Shown in pieces: positions 34,580 to 44,275 of a DNA stretch of 64,000 nt. Location of the stretch: NCBI GenBank assembly GCA_016871315.1, contig VFZE01000030.1:1-64000 (forward strand). Direction: 5' to 3'. Within the stretch, counting starts at the first letter, position 1. Every line of letters starts with the position of its first letter. A program made the translations under genes and the position numbers. Source of the DNA: Acidimicrobiia bacterium. Its GTDB lineage: Bacteria > Acidobacteriota > Terriglobia > Bryobacterales > Bryobacteraceae. Below the pieces are notes generated by a model, which did no database searches, was not told the origin of the DNA, and saw only the letters and a list, made by a program, of their open reading frames with translations.

Positions 34580-35584
34580 GTGCAAACTTCTCAGAGACGT
34601 GCCCGCACAACGGAGCCTGCCCGCGATGGCACAATCTCGGGTGTCCTGAGCGCCCTTAGAGCCGCGGGCGGCCCTGTGCGGGCTAGCCTCTTATACCTGA
34701 GCCGGCAGCGGTGGTTGCGCCGCTGGATGGAGCAAAGCCGGCTGACCAGGCGGCTGGTGAAGCGGTTCGTGGCCGGCCACTCGTTGGCCGAGGCGCTGGC
34801 AGTCTGCCGGCGGCTCAAGGGCGAAGGGATTCTCTCCACTCTGGATTATCTCGGGGAAAACGTCGCCAGCGCCGCGGAGGCGGCCGAATCCGCCGAGAAG
34901 GCGCGCGAGGCGATCCGCCTCATCCGCGACAACGGGTTGCCGGCGACGATTTCCATCAAGCTGACGCAATTCGGGCTGGACATTTCCGAAGAGGAATGCC
35001 GGGGGAACGTCACTAAGGCAGTAGAAGCCGCCCGCGCAGCCGGGACCCAAGTGGAAGTGGACATGGAATCCAGCGAGTACGTCGACCGTACGCTGGATCT
35101 GGTCCGCCGATTGCATGGCGAATACGGGAACGTGAGAGCGGTGATTCAAGCGTATCTATACCGGAGCGAGCAGGACGTAAGGCAGTTGTGCCGGGAGAGA
35201 GTGCCGGTGCGGCTGTGCAAAGGGGCTTATCTGGAGCCGGCGGGGGTGGCGTTTCCGGAAAAGACGCGCGTGGATGGGAATTACCGGAAACTGATGCGCA
35301 TTCTGTTGGAGGAGGGCGCCGTGCCGGCGCTGGCGACCCATGACGAGGCGTTGCTGGTGGAGGCGGGGCTGATAGTGAAGGAGCTGGGATTGAAGCCGGA
35401 ACAGTACGAGTTCCAGATGCTGTATGGAGTGCGGCGGAGGCTGCAGCGGAGGCTGGTGGAGGAAGGACACCGGTTGAGGCTGTACGTGCCGTATGGAGAG
35501 GCATGGTATCCGTACTTCATGAGAAGGCTGGCCGAGCGGCCGGCAAATGTAGTGTTTTTGGTCCGCCAATTGGCGGGAGGATAG
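34580..35584 (+). CDS. Proline dehydrogenase
   Basis: 334 residues (start uncertain; a GTG at 34580 with later GTGs possible). It is a monofunctional PutA-type FAD barrel: SIKLTQFGLDIS, VDMESSEYVDRTLDLV, VRLCKGAYLEPA, YEFQMLYGVRRRLQ and RLYVPYGEAWYPYFMRRLAERPANV are the flavin- and proline-binding strands. It oxidises proline to pyrroline-5-carboxylate and feeds electrons to the quinone pool. No P5C dehydrogenase is adjacent. Confidence 0.9.
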   Translation: MQTSQRRARTTEPARDGTISGVLSALRAAGGPVRASLLYLSRQRWLRRWMEQSRLTRRLVKRFVAGHSLAEALAVCRRLKGEGILSTLDYLGENVASAAEAAESAEKAREAIRLIRDNGLPATISIKLTQFGLDISEEECRGNVTKAVEAARAAGTQVEVDMESSEYVDRTLDLVRRLHGEYGNVRAVIQAYLYRSEQDVRQLCRERVPVRLCKGAYLEPAGVAFPEKTRVDGNYRKLMRILLEEGAVPALATHDEALLVEAGLIVKELGLKPEQYEFQMLYGVRRRLQRRLVEEGHRLRLYVPYGEAWYPYFMRRLAERPANVVFLVRQLAGG

Positions 35585-35594
35585 GCAACTTTTT

Positions 35595-36056
35595 ATGAGC
35601 CGGAGGAGTCAAAATCATTTGAGGTACATTTCTTACCTTGCGGGGAAACTCGCAGCGGCGGCGGCGCTGCTGGCGTTGGCCTGGAAAGGGCTGCGCGCCT
35701 GGTGGCCGGAACCGTATTCCTTTGATGAGGTAAAGCTGGATCCGTTCGGGCGGGATCTTGGATATACGGCGGCGGTAATGCTGTTCAGCCTGATGGCTGT
35801 GGGGCTGATTTACCTTGTGATTCTAGACCAGCGGTTCCGGTGCCGGACCTGCTTGCGGCGGCTGCGCATGCCGGTAACCAGGGGCACGTGGAACCAGTTC
35901 CTACTGGGTGTTCCGAGCACGGAGTACATCTGCCCGTATGGGCACGGGACGCTGCGCGTGGAGGACGTGCATCTGGCGGGGGTTTCCGACATGAACTGGA
36001 AGCCGATCGACGATATGTGGAAAGAGCTGGAGGAGCTCGAGACCACCAAGCGGTAA
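35595..36056 (+). CDS. Small membrane protein with a zinc-ribbon-like tail
   Basis: 153 residues: two membrane helices (about 15-35 and 58-78), then a cytoplasmic domain with CRTCLRRLRMP and a distal CPYGHG that could bind zinc. It follows proline dehydrogenase by 10 bp on the same strand. No family is recognised; the composition supports a real gene. Confidence 0.6.
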   Translation: MSRRSQNHLRYISYLAGKLAAAAALLALAWKGLRAWWPEPYSFDEVKLDPFGRDLGYTAAVMLFSLMAVGLIYLVILDQRFRCRTCLRRLRMPVTRGTWNQFLLGVPSTEYICPYGHGTLRVEDVHLAGVSDMNWKPIDDMWKELEELETTKR

Positions 36057-36130
36057 GGCCGGCGGACGCCGCGGCGGGTGGCATCGCGCAGCTTTGCCGC
36101 AGCGCTGAGAACATAGTACAATTCGAAGCC

Positions 36131-37780
36131 GTGACCCGCCCCGGCCGGCCTACTAAGGTCCGCACGGCGATTCTGGTGATTCTGTTCACCTTGCTCATGG
36201 TCGCCGGTTTCGAGCTTGTGCTCCGGGCCACCTACTGGGTCCGGAATTTGTTTGTGGGAGCCATAGCGCTGCCGTATGCAGTGGGCGACGATTATGGACC
36301 GATTCCTCCGTGGGTGGACGGGCTTCGCATTCTCGTCCCTGATGAGCACCTGATCTGGAGGAACCGGCCGAGCCTGCGCCGCACCTACGTCGATATCTTC
36401 AGTCCCGTCCCTTTGGAAAGCGAGCGAACGGCGCTTCTTCGCCAATTCATCCCGACCCTGCCGGAATCCTTGCAGGGGAATCCGACATGGGAAATCTCCG
36501 TCAATTCCGACGGGTTCCGGGACACGGAGTTTCCAAGGAGCAAACCAGCATCCAGCTTCCGCATCCTGTGCATCGGCGATTCCTGGACATTCGGAGCGAA
36601 TGTGGGCCAGGAGGAAGCATATCCGCAAGGACTACGAAAACTGTTACGTGGCGAGTATCCTGGAGCGCCAATTGAGGTGTTCAACCTTGGCGTATTGGGC
36701 TACAGCTCATTTCAGGGGCTGGAACTGCTAAAGCGCAAAGCGCTCGCCTGGCAGCCGGACCTGCTGGTGGTGGGCTTTGCCATGAACGACGCGTCCGTCA
36801 GCGGGTATAGAGACAAGGACATGCCAGGTCAGAGTGAAACTGCCACATTCCGGACGCGAGTGGCCCAATGGACCGAACACGTTGAGTTTTACAAGCTGCT
36901 CCGTTACTTGGCCTTGTTGGTCCGGTATCAGCCGAAGTCGACCGGAGACCGGCTGAAAGCCCTCCGCGACTCTCAAACGGGCGAAGCCACCGCAGAGCAG
37001 TACGCGGAATGGGAACCCTGGACGCGGGTCTCCATGCCCGATTACGAAGAGAACATCGGCGAGATGATCCGGCTGGCACGGACCAACAATGCCTCCATTC
37101 TGTTGCTATACAACTCGCTGGAAGAGAGTCCGTACCGGACGTCACTAAAGAAGTTGGCCTCGCGCCACAATGTGCCGCTTATTGACAGCAAGGCGATCAT
37201 TGAGGAGGCACGCCAAGCCATCCAACAGAGGCTGGAAGCGGGCCTGGGTTTGGTGGATCCGATACCACTCACGAGCGGGGAGGCGGGCGAAACGGTGGTT
37301 ACGTTCCGGGTCTACGCGGGTAAGCACCCCGTGCCGCGTGCGATCTACATCGCCGGCACTCACCCCCGCCTGGGCGACCTGGTGCCGAACACGGTGGCGA
37401 TGCACGACGACGGGACGCAAGGGGACCAGCGAGCGGGCGACAAAGTGTGGACCTATCAAGCTGCGTTGCCTGGCGGGACAAAGATACTGTACACGTACAC
37501 AAACAGCGGAGAACAGAAGAAATGGGAAGGCCTCGACGTTCCCGGCGCGAGAAGGTTCACCGCGGCGGAGGGGGCCGCGCATCAGGTTCTCCCGATGGCA
37601 ACTTTCGGCGAGATCCTGCTGAAAGCGGACACCTGGCACACCAACGCGGCCGGCTACGAGATGATCGCACAGGCGGTACTGGATTCCCTCAAGCGGGATG
37701 CCGGTTTTCGCGGGTTTGTGGGAGCAGACAGGAACGATGGCGAGAGGGAGGGCTCGACCAGGCACAACGTGCGAGAATAA
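36131..37780 (+). CDS. SGNH/GDSL-family hydrolase with an inserted carbohydrate-binding-like domain
   Basis: 549 residues from a GTG at 36131. An N-terminal membrane anchor (about 12-32) precedes an SGNH hydrolase: block I CIGDSWTFGANVG with Ser151, block III GFAMNDAS, and the catalytic pair in DTWHTNAAGYEMIA near residue 500. Between blocks III and V, residues about 388-460 (VVTFRVYAGKHP, IYIAGTHPRLGDL, DDGTQGDQRAGDKVWTY) look like a starch-binding CBM20-type domain. The enzyme probably deacetylates or acylates an extracytoplasmic polysaccharide. The stop precedes the PBP gene by about 20 bp. Confidence 0.8.
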   Translation: MTRPGRPTKVRTAILVILFTLLMVAGFELVLRATYWVRNLFVGAIALPYAVGDDYGPIPPWVDGLRILVPDEHLIWRNRPSLRRTYVDIFSPVPLESERTALLRQFIPTLPESLQGNPTWEISVNSDGFRDTEFPRSKPASSFRILCIGDSWTFGANVGQEEAYPQGLRKLLRGEYPGAPIEVFNLGVLGYSSFQGLELLKRKALAWQPDLLVVGFAMNDASVSGYRDKDMPGQSETATFRTRVAQWTEHVEFYKLLRYLALLVRYQPKSTGDRLKALRDSQTGEATAEQYAEWEPWTRVSMPDYEENIGEMIRLARTNNASILLLYNSLEESPYRTSLKKLASRHNVPLIDSKAIIEEARQAIQQRLEAGLGLVDPIPLTSGEAGETVVTFRVYAGKHPVPRAIYIAGTHPRLGDLVPNTVAMHDDGTQGDQRAGDKVWTYQAALPGGTKILYTYTNSGEQKKWEGLDVPGARRFTAAEGAAHQVLPMATFGEILLKADTWHTNAAGYEMIAQAVLDSLKRDAGFRGFVGADRNDGEREGSTRHNVRE

Positions 37781-37799
37781 GGGGAGTACTGGTATCCTT

Positions 37800-40328
37800 G
37801 TGAGCCGCCGAGCCGAAGCTGCTTCTCCACCCACCAAACCGGGCAAGTCCGCCAAGCGCGGCCTCCTGCGGCGTTTTTTCTCCCACACCATCGGAAAGAT
37901 CGTCCTGGCGCTGGGCGTGCTTTCCTTTAGCTCCGGGCTGGTGATTTTCTCCTATTTCTATTACAAGTACGCGACGCTCATCGAGCAGAAACTGGCGCAG
38001 GGCCCGTTCGTCAACACATCGAAACTGTTCGGAGCGCCGCAGGTGGTGAGCCTGGGCGACGAGACGACGCCGGAGGAGATCGCGGCGGGGTTGCGGCGCG
38101 CCGGCTACGGCGAGTCGCGCAGCAACCGGATGGGCTGGTACCAGATCCGCAAGGGCGCGATTGAGGTGTTCCCGGGAGTGGAATCCTACTTCCAGCAGGA
38201 GGCGCACGTGGTGCGGTTCCAGGACGGGGAAGTGTCGCAGATTATTTCCCTGAGGGACAACACGGCTCGCACGCAGTTCTGGATGGAGCCGGAGCTGATC
38301 ACGAACCTGTTTGACCGGAACCGGGAGAAGCGGCGGATACTGCGGTTCCAGGACATCCCGCAGCTGGTGGTGAACGCGGTGCTGTCGGCCGAGGACAAGC
38401 GCTTCTTCCTGCATGCGGGATTTGATCCGTTCCGGATCCTGAAGAGCGCCTACGTGGACATCAGGACGCAAAGCCACACGCAGGGCGCCTCGACGCTGAG
38501 CATGCAGTTGGCGCGCAGCCTGCTGTTGACGACGGAGCGGACGTGGAGGAGGAAGGCTCCGGAGATTCTGATCACGATGCATCTGGAGCGGAAGCTGACC
38601 AAGGAGGAGATCTTCGAGCATTACGCCAATCAGATCTACCTCGGGCGGGTCGGCAGCTTCAATATTCACGGCTTCGGCGAAGGGGCGCAGGTGTTTTTCG
38701 GGAAGGATCTGCGGCAGCTGACAACGCCGGAAGCGGCGCTGCTGGCCGGCGTCATCCAGTCACCGAGCCGGTTCAATCCGCTGCGGTATCCGGAGCGGGC
38801 GCGGACGCGGCGGAACATCATCCTGCTGATGATGCGCGACAACCGGCACATCACGCAGAAGGAATATGAGGATGCGGTGAACGCGCCGCTGGGTGTCTCC
38901 TCCGGCAGCAGCGAGTCGGAAGATGCGCCGTACTTTGTGGATCTGGTGAACAGCCAGCTGTTGGCACAGTTCCGCGACCATGATTTCCAGGCCAACAGCT
39001 ACCGCGTATACACGACGCTGGACGTGAACCTGCAAAAGGCGGCGGCCGAAGCGATGCGGACGGGGTTGAAGGAAGTGGATGAGTTGCTGACGCGGCGCGG
39101 GCGCACGGCGGCCAAGGGCTGGCCGCAAGTGCAGGCGGCGATGGTCGTGCTGGATGCGCGGACGGCGGAGGTAAAGGCGCTGATCGGCGGGCGGAATTAT
39201 GGGACCAGCCAGCTGAATCGGGCGCTGGCAAAGCGGATGCCGGGAAGTGCGTTTAAGCCGTTTGTTTATGCGGCGGCGCTGAACACGGGTCTGGAAGGCG
39301 GGCCGAAACCGATCACGCCGGTGACGACGGTGATGGACGAGCCGACGACGTTCTGGTTCGACGACAAACCGTATGAGCCGAACAATTTTAAGGGGGAGTT
39401 TCACGGGCTGGTAACGCTGCGGCAGGCGCTGTCGAAGTCGATGAACATCCCGACGGTGAAGTTCGCCGAGCAGATCGGCTACGACGCGGTGGTGGATCTG
39501 GCGCGGAGCGCCGGCCTGAACATGGAGATTCTAGCGACGCCGGCGGTGGCGCTGGGCGCCTATGAGGTGAAGCCGATCGAAATCGCCGGCGCTTACACAA
39601 TCTTCTCCAACCGCGGAGAGTTCGTGGAGCCGAGCTGGATCAAGCTGATCCGTGATCAGGACGGCAAGATCATCCACAACCACAAGCTGGAGCCAAAACA
39701 GGTGCTCGACCCGCGCGTGGCGTACATGATGGTGAACCTGATGGAAGAGGTGCTGCGGTCGGGCACGGGCGCCGGAGTGCGCGGGCGCGGATTCAGCCTT
39801 CCGGCGGCGGGCAAGACCGGGACCTCGCACGATGGCTGGTTTGCGGGGTTCACCTCGGAGCTGATCTGCGTGGTGTGGGTGGGCTACGACGACAACCGGG
39901 AGTTGAAGTTGGAAGGCTCGAAGTCGGCGCTGCCGATCTGGGTGGAGTTCATGAAGGAGGCGCACCGGTTGCGGCCGTACCGGCGGGCGAAGCCGTTCAT
40001 GGCGCCGGACGGAATCGTGACGGCCGACATCGATCCCGCCTCGGGGCGGCTGGCGAGCGCCGGATGCGGGTCACCGCCGAAGACGGAGGTGTTCCTGGCC
40101 GGGACGCAGCCGCTGGACTATTGCGGAGGCGGAGCAACGCAAGTGGCCAGCTTCCACGAACCGGTGGAGACCGATGAGGAGCCGCGGGAGGCGGCAAGAG
40201 AGCGGCGGGTGGCGCGGCGTCCGGCGGCGGTGGTGGTAGCCGAAAAGCCGGAACCTCGCGAGGCGGTGAAAGCGAAACCAGAGCAGCGAAAGGGCATCCT
40301 CGGCCGGATCCTCGACGTGTTCAAGTAA
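37800..40328 (+). CDS. Class A penicillin-binding protein (PBP1-type)
   Basis: 842 residues from the GTG at 37800. A short cytoplasmic part, one membrane helix (about 35-58) and a UB2H-like domain (FGAPQVVSLGDETTPEEIAAG) as in PBP1B precede the GT51 transglycosylase (SAEDKRFFLHAGFDP, GASTLSMQLARSLLL). The transpeptidase carries SAFK (S483, K486), SKSMN and KTGTSHDGWF (K672). It polymerises and cross-links peptidoglycan. A basic proline-rich tail (EKPEPREAVKAKPEQ) ends the protein. The stop overlaps the regulator start by one base, so they are coupled. Confidence 0.92.
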   Translation: MSRRAEAASPPTKPGKSAKRGLLRRFFSHTIGKIVLALGVLSFSSGLVIFSYFYYKYATLIEQKLAQGPFVNTSKLFGAPQVVSLGDETTPEEIAAGLRRAGYGESRSNRMGWYQIRKGAIEVFPGVESYFQQEAHVVRFQDGEVSQIISLRDNTARTQFWMEPELITNLFDRNREKRRILRFQDIPQLVVNAVLSAEDKRFFLHAGFDPFRILKSAYVDIRTQSHTQGASTLSMQLARSLLLTTERTWRRKAPEILITMHLERKLTKEEIFEHYANQIYLGRVGSFNIHGFGEGAQVFFGKDLRQLTTPEAALLAGVIQSPSRFNPLRYPERARTRRNIILLMMRDNRHITQKEYEDAVNAPLGVSSGSSESEDAPYFVDLVNSQLLAQFRDHDFQANSYRVYTTLDVNLQKAAAEAMRTGLKEVDELLTRRGRTAAKGWPQVQAAMVVLDARTAEVKALIGGRNYGTSQLNRALAKRMPGSAFKPFVYAAALNTGLEGGPKPITPVTTVMDEPTTFWFDDKPYEPNNFKGEFHGLVTLRQALSKSMNIPTVKFAEQIGYDAVVDLARSAGLNMEILATPAVALGAYEVKPIEIAGAYTIFSNRGEFVEPSWIKLIRDQDGKIIHNHKLEPKQVLDPRVAYMMVNLMEEVLRSGTGAGVRGRGFSLPAAGKTGTSHDGWFAGFTSELICVVWVGYDDNRELKLEGSKSALPIWVEFMKEAHRLRPYRRAKPFMAPDGIVTADIDPASGRLASAGCGSPPKTEVFLAGTQPLDYCGGGATQVASFHEPVETDEEPREAARERRVARRPAAVVVAEKPEPREAVKAKPEQRKGILGRILDVFK

Positions 40329-41746
40329 TGGTGACGACGGCTCGGCAGTTCAAGGACGCGACTCGTGTGCTGGTGGTGGACGACGAGGAAAACCAGCGTC
40401 AGGGCCTGGCGGGGATGATCCGTGGATGGGGCTTTGTGACGGAGACGGCCGGGGACGGGCAGGAGGCGCTGGAAAAACTGGTCGAGTTCCCGGCGCACGT
40501 TGTGCTGACAGACCTGATGATGCCGCGCATGGACGGCTATGAGCTGCTACGCAGGCTGAACGCGCAGGGTAGCAGGCTGCCGGCGATCGTGATCACGGCG
40601 TTCGGCAACATCGAAACGGCGCTACAGACGATGCATGAGCTGGGGGCGTTCTGGTTTCTGGAAAAGCCGATCCAGGCGCAATCGCTGCGGTTCCTGTTGG
40701 AGCGGGCAAGCCAGCAAACGCGCTTGCAGGAGGAAGGGGAGCTGCTGCGGAGGCAGCTGAGCTATCAGGGAGTGCTGGGGGAGTTGGTGGGCAACTCGGC
40801 TCCAATGCAAGAGGTATTCTCGCTGATCCGTCAGGTGGCGCCGAGCAAGGCGGCAGTGCTGATCACCGGAGAAAGCGGAACCGGGAAGGAGCTGGCGGCG
40901 CGTGCGATTCACCAGCTGAGTCCGCGCAGCGGCGGCCCCTTTGTAGCGATCAATTGCGCGGCGCTGCCGGAGACGCTGATGGAGAGCGAGTTGTTCGGAC
41001 ACGAGAAAGGCGCATTCACGGGGGCGGTGGAGAAGCGTGCGGGCTGTTTCGAGCTGGCGCAGAACGGGACGCTGTTGTTGGATGAGCTGGCGGAGATGCC
41101 GGTAGGGACGCAGGCGAAGCTGCTGCGTGTGTTGGAAGATTCGCGGGTGAGGCGGCTGGGGGCCAAAAGCGAAGTGCAGGTGGATGTGCGAGTGCTGGCG
41201 GCGACGAACCGGAACCCGGAGGAGGCGCTAAAAAAGGGACTGCTGAGGGAAGACCTGTACTACCGTCTGAACGTGTTTGCGATCAATCTGCCGGGGCTGC
41301 GGCAGCGGCTGGACGATCTGGGGCTGCTGTGCGAGGCGATGCTCGGGGACTTAAACCGCAAGCACGGGGCGAACGTAACGGGGGTGGATGCGGAGATGAT
41401 GGGGCGGCTGCAACGGCACGGGTGGCCGGGGAATGTGCGGGAGTTGCGAAATGTGCTGGAGCGGGCGGTGATTCTGGCGGGATCGGGGAACCTGAGCACG
41501 CGGCACCTGCCGCAGGGATTCGGGGGAGGTGAAGGTGTGATGCCGGCGGCGACGGTTGGAGGAGGCCCGGACGGGATTACGATCCCGGTGGGCTCCACGG
41601 TGGAGCAGGCGGAAAAGGCGCTGATCCTGCTGACGCTGGCGCACACAAAGAACAACAAGACGCGGGCGGCGGAGATGCTGGGAATCAGCCTGAAAACGCT
41701 ATTCAACAAGCTGAAGGAGTACGGCAGCGGGGAACCGGAAGGGTAA
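40328..41746 (+). CDS. NtrC-family sigma-54-dependent response regulator
   Basis: 472 residues. Receiver domain with phospho-acceptor Asp62 in VVLTDLMMP, AAA+ ATPase with Walker A GESGTGKE (about 181-188) and the sigma-54-contacting GAFTGA loop (about 228-233), then a Fis-type helix-turn-helix (NKTRAAEMLGISLKTLFNKL). It activates promoters with -24/-12 elements. It is coupled to the PBP gene upstream and its partner kinase lies downstream, with a consensus sigma-54 promoter between them. Confidence 0.94.
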   Translation: MVTTARQFKDATRVLVVDDEENQRQGLAGMIRGWGFVTETAGDGQEALEKLVEFPAHVVLTDLMMPRMDGYELLRRLNAQGSRLPAIVITAFGNIETALQTMHELGAFWFLEKPIQAQSLRFLLERASQQTRLQEEGELLRRQLSYQGVLGELVGNSAPMQEVFSLIRQVAPSKAAVLITGESGTGKELAARAIHQLSPRSGGPFVAINCAALPETLMESELFGHEKGAFTGAVEKRAGCFELAQNGTLLLDELAEMPVGTQAKLLRVLEDSRVRRLGAKSEVQVDVRVLAATNRNPEEALKKGLLREDLYYRLNVFAINLPGLRQRLDDLGLLCEAMLGDLNRKHGANVTGVDAEMMGRLQRHGWPGNVRELRNVLERAVILAGSGNLSTRHLPQGFGGGEGVMPAATVGGGPDGITIPVGSTVEQAEKALILLTLAHTKNNKTRAAEMLGISLKTLFNKLKEYGSGEPEG

Positions 41747-41762
41747 TGGCACGCGGCTTGCA
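41747..41762 (+). promoter_or_regulatory. Consensus sigma-54 promoter before the sensor kinase
   Basis: TGGCACGCGGCTTGCA matches the -24/-12 consensus TGGCAC-N5-TTGCW at every fixed position. It begins immediately after the stop of an NtrC-type regulator and 34 bp before the partner kinase start. Expected transcription start is near 41773. This predicts that the regulator drives its own kinase and the lipoprotein gene behind it. Confidence 0.7.
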
Positions 41763-41780
41763 GGCCGATGGTAGCTGAGA

Positions 41781-43703
41781 ATGTCGCTGAAGACACGGTT
41801 GCGGATCTCCATCGTCACGCTGGTGACGCTGCTGGTGATGGCGCAAAGCGTGGTGAGCTTGCGGATGACGGCGGAGGCGATCTTCCGGGACGCGGTGGAA
41901 CGCTCACAGGGAATCGCGAGCCAGGTGCGGCACCTGGTGCTGCAACGGGTGAACGAGCAGGCGGCGCTGGCGGCGGAAAAGCCGGAGACGATTGAGGGGC
42001 ACCGTGAGCTGTGGCAGCGGATCGTGGCGGATGATCCGGCGCTGCCGTCATTGCTGGAAAAGACGATGGCGAGTTCGAGCGCGGTGGTGGAGATCCTGGT
42101 GTGCGATGAGGCGGGATTGATCCTGGCATCTAGTTCGCCGACCAGAACGCGGGCGACCTATCAGTCGCTGCCGGATTTCAGCGAGTGGAAAACGCGGCCG
42201 GTGTTCGACCTTGTGCTGGAGGTGATGACACAGAGCCAGGATTACGCGATTGTGGTGCCGCTGGGAGTGCCGCAGATGAGCCTGCCGGTGCTGTCGATCC
42301 GGGTGGTGGTATCGAGCGTGCTGATCCGGAACGCGATCATGCCGCAGGTGCGTAGCCTGTCGGCAGTGTCGGTGCTGAGCCTGCTGGCGTCCGTGCTGCT
42401 GGCGTACCTGTTTTCGAACGTGGTGCTGCGGTCGCTGGCGCGGCTGAGCCAGCGGATCGAGAGCATCGCGTTGGGAAGCAGCGTGGCCGAACCGGGATCG
42501 CTGGCGAGGGAGGGCAAGGAGTTCGCGGACATGGAATCGAAGCTGGACGTGCTGAGCCGGCAGTTCCGCGGGGCGAAGGAGGATGTGCAGCAACTGCGGA
42601 ACAACGTGGAGCTGATGCTGGAACGGCTGGAGGAGGCGATTCTTCTGTTCGACAATGAACACCGGCTGCTGCGCGCAAGCCGGTCGGCGGAACATTTGCT
42701 GGCTCTGCCGCTGCCACGGATGGCGGGGCTGAAACTGGAGGAGTTGTTTCCGCCGCCGTCGCCGGTGCACGCGCTGGTGGAGGAGTCGGTGCGGAGGGGG
42801 AAGCCGATCCACGACGCGCCGGTGATGTGGGAACGCGGCGGAGCCGGACAGGCGCGGCTGCTGGTGAACGTGGAGCTGCTGGAGGCGCCAAGCTCTTCGC
42901 CGTCGCAATTCAGCCTGCTGCTGAGTTTCCGTGACGCCGAGACGCGGCGGCAGCTGCGGTCGCAGCTGGACATTTCGACACGGCTGACGGCGATCAGCCG
43001 GCTGACGGGCGGAGTGGCGCACGAGATCAAGAATCCGCTGAACGCGATGGCGCTGCACCTGGAGATTCTGAAATCGAAGCTGACCGGATCCGAGCAGGTG
43101 CGCAATGAAATGGACGTGATCACGGGCGAGATCGCGCGGCTGGACCGGGTGGTGAAGACGTTCCTGGATTTCACGCGGCCGGTGGACCTGCGGCTGAAAG
43201 ACGTGAACATGGTGGAACTGGCGCGGCAGGTGGCGGCGCTGGTATGGCCGATGGCGGAGCAGGCGCGCGTATCGGTGCAGCTGGATGCGCCGGAGGAAAC
43301 GGCTGTGGTCCGCGGGGACGAGGATCTGCTGAAGCAGGCGCTGCTGAACGTGGTGAACAACGGCATCGATGCGATGAAGGAAGGCGGAAGGCTGCGGTTG
43401 CGGGTGTTCCGGGATAGCGAGGAGGTGGTGGTAACGGTGTCGGATCAGGGCGCGGGCATCCCGGAGGAGATCCGCGATAAAATATTCCATCTTTACTTCA
43501 GCACGAAAAAGAAAGGATCAGGGATCGGGCTGGCGATGACGTTCCGCGTGGTACAGCTTCACAACGCCTCGATCGATTTCGTCAGTTCCAACTCATCGGG
43601 GACTACCTTTTCGCTGCGTTTCCCGGCGGCCGAGGAGTCGCCGGCTTCTCCCGGCGTGAGAATCGCCGGGGCCGGAACCATGGAGAGCGAAGCGGAACGA
43701 TGA
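41781..43703 (+). CDS. Membrane sensor histidine kinase (NtrB/ZraS-like)
   Basis: 640 residues. Two membrane segments (about 8-25 and 195-215) enclose an extracytoplasmic sensor region of about 170 residues; a HAMP linker, a PAS-like domain (about 285-385) and a transmitter follow with H-box GVAHEIKNPLNAM (His414), N-box LNVVNNGIDAM and G-boxes DQGAGIPEEI and KKGSGIGLAM. It should phosphorylate the adjacent NtrC-type regulator. Its end overlaps the lipoprotein start by 4 bp. Position between a PBP gene and an envelope lipoprotein suggests cell-wall or envelope sensing. Confidence 0.93.
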   Translation: MSLKTRLRISIVTLVTLLVMAQSVVSLRMTAEAIFRDAVERSQGIASQVRHLVLQRVNEQAALAAEKPETIEGHRELWQRIVADDPALPSLLEKTMASSSAVVEILVCDEAGLILASSSPTRTRATYQSLPDFSEWKTRPVFDLVLEVMTQSQDYAIVVPLGVPQMSLPVLSIRVVVSSVLIRNAIMPQVRSLSAVSVLSLLASVLLAYLFSNVVLRSLARLSQRIESIALGSSVAEPGSLAREGKEFADMESKLDVLSRQFRGAKEDVQQLRNNVELMLERLEEAILLFDNEHRLLRASRSAEHLLALPLPRMAGLKLEELFPPPSPVHALVEESVRRGKPIHDAPVMWERGGAGQARLLVNVELLEAPSSSPSQFSLLLSFRDAETRRQLRSQLDISTRLTAISRLTGGVAHEIKNPLNAMALHLEILKSKLTGSEQVRNEMDVITGEIARLDRVVKTFLDFTRPVDLRLKDVNMVELARQVAALVWPMAEQARVSVQLDAPEETAVVRGDEDLLKQALLNVVNNGIDAMKEGGRLRLRVFRDSEEVVVTVSDQGAGIPEEIRDKIFHLYFSTKKKGSGIGLAMTFRVVQLHNASIDFVSSNSSGTTFSLRFPAAEESPASPGVRIAGAGTMESEAER

Positions 43704-44272
43704 GCAGGACAGGAGTCCTTGGCCTGTTCATGGCGCTGGTCCTCATCGTACCCGGATGCGGAAAGAAGAAACCGGCGACGGTGCTTGTCGTGCCTACGCC
43801 ACCACCGCCGCCCCCTCCGGAACCGATTCCCGCGCCACCGGAGGTGAAGTCCTCTGCCACCCAACTGCCCGAGGTTCCCGCGCCGGAGATTCCCGTTCCT
43901 ACGCGGCCTCCGGCCCCGCGAACGCCACCGCAACGTCAGGCGCAGCAGGCGGGAGCCCATCCAACGGAACCGGCGGCACAGCCGGCAACGCCCGCCCCAT
44001 CCGTTCCGCAGCCGCGGCTCACCCAGTTGCTGAGCCCGCAGGAACAACAATCCTACCACCGGGCAATAGAAGAGGCGATCCGGCGGACGGAGGCCAGTCT
44101 GGCCAGTTTGGCCGGTAAGCGCCTGACCAAGGAACAATCGATCAACCTGGAGCGCACGCGGACGTTTCTGCGGCAGGCGCGGGAAACTCGGCAGGCGGAT
44201 CTGGTGACGGCGCGCAGCCTGGCGCAAAGGGCCGAGGTGCTTGCCGAGGACTTGGTGAAAAGCTTGCGCTAA
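43700..44272 (+). CDS. Proline-rich lipoprotein
   Basis: 190 residues. A lipobox (LIVPGC, Cys about 20) follows a short signal; a proline-rich stalk (PTPPPPPPPEPIPAPPE onwards to about residue 110) leads to a helical C-terminal domain (YHRAIEEAIRRTEASLASL, then VTARSLAQRAEVLAEDLV). The stalk could span periplasm or peptidoglycan. Its coupling to the kinase gene suggests a role in the same envelope response. Confidence 0.75.
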   Translation: MSRTGVLGLFMALVLIVPGCGKKKPATVLVVPTPPPPPPPEPIPAPPEVKSSATQLPEVPAPEIPVPTRPPAPRTPPQRQAQQAGAHPTEPAAQPATPAPSVPQPRLTQLLSPQEQQSYHRAIEEAIRRTEASLASLAGKRLTKEQSINLERTRTFLRQARETRQADLVTARSLAQRAEVLAEDLVKSLR

Positions 44273-44275
44273 AAA

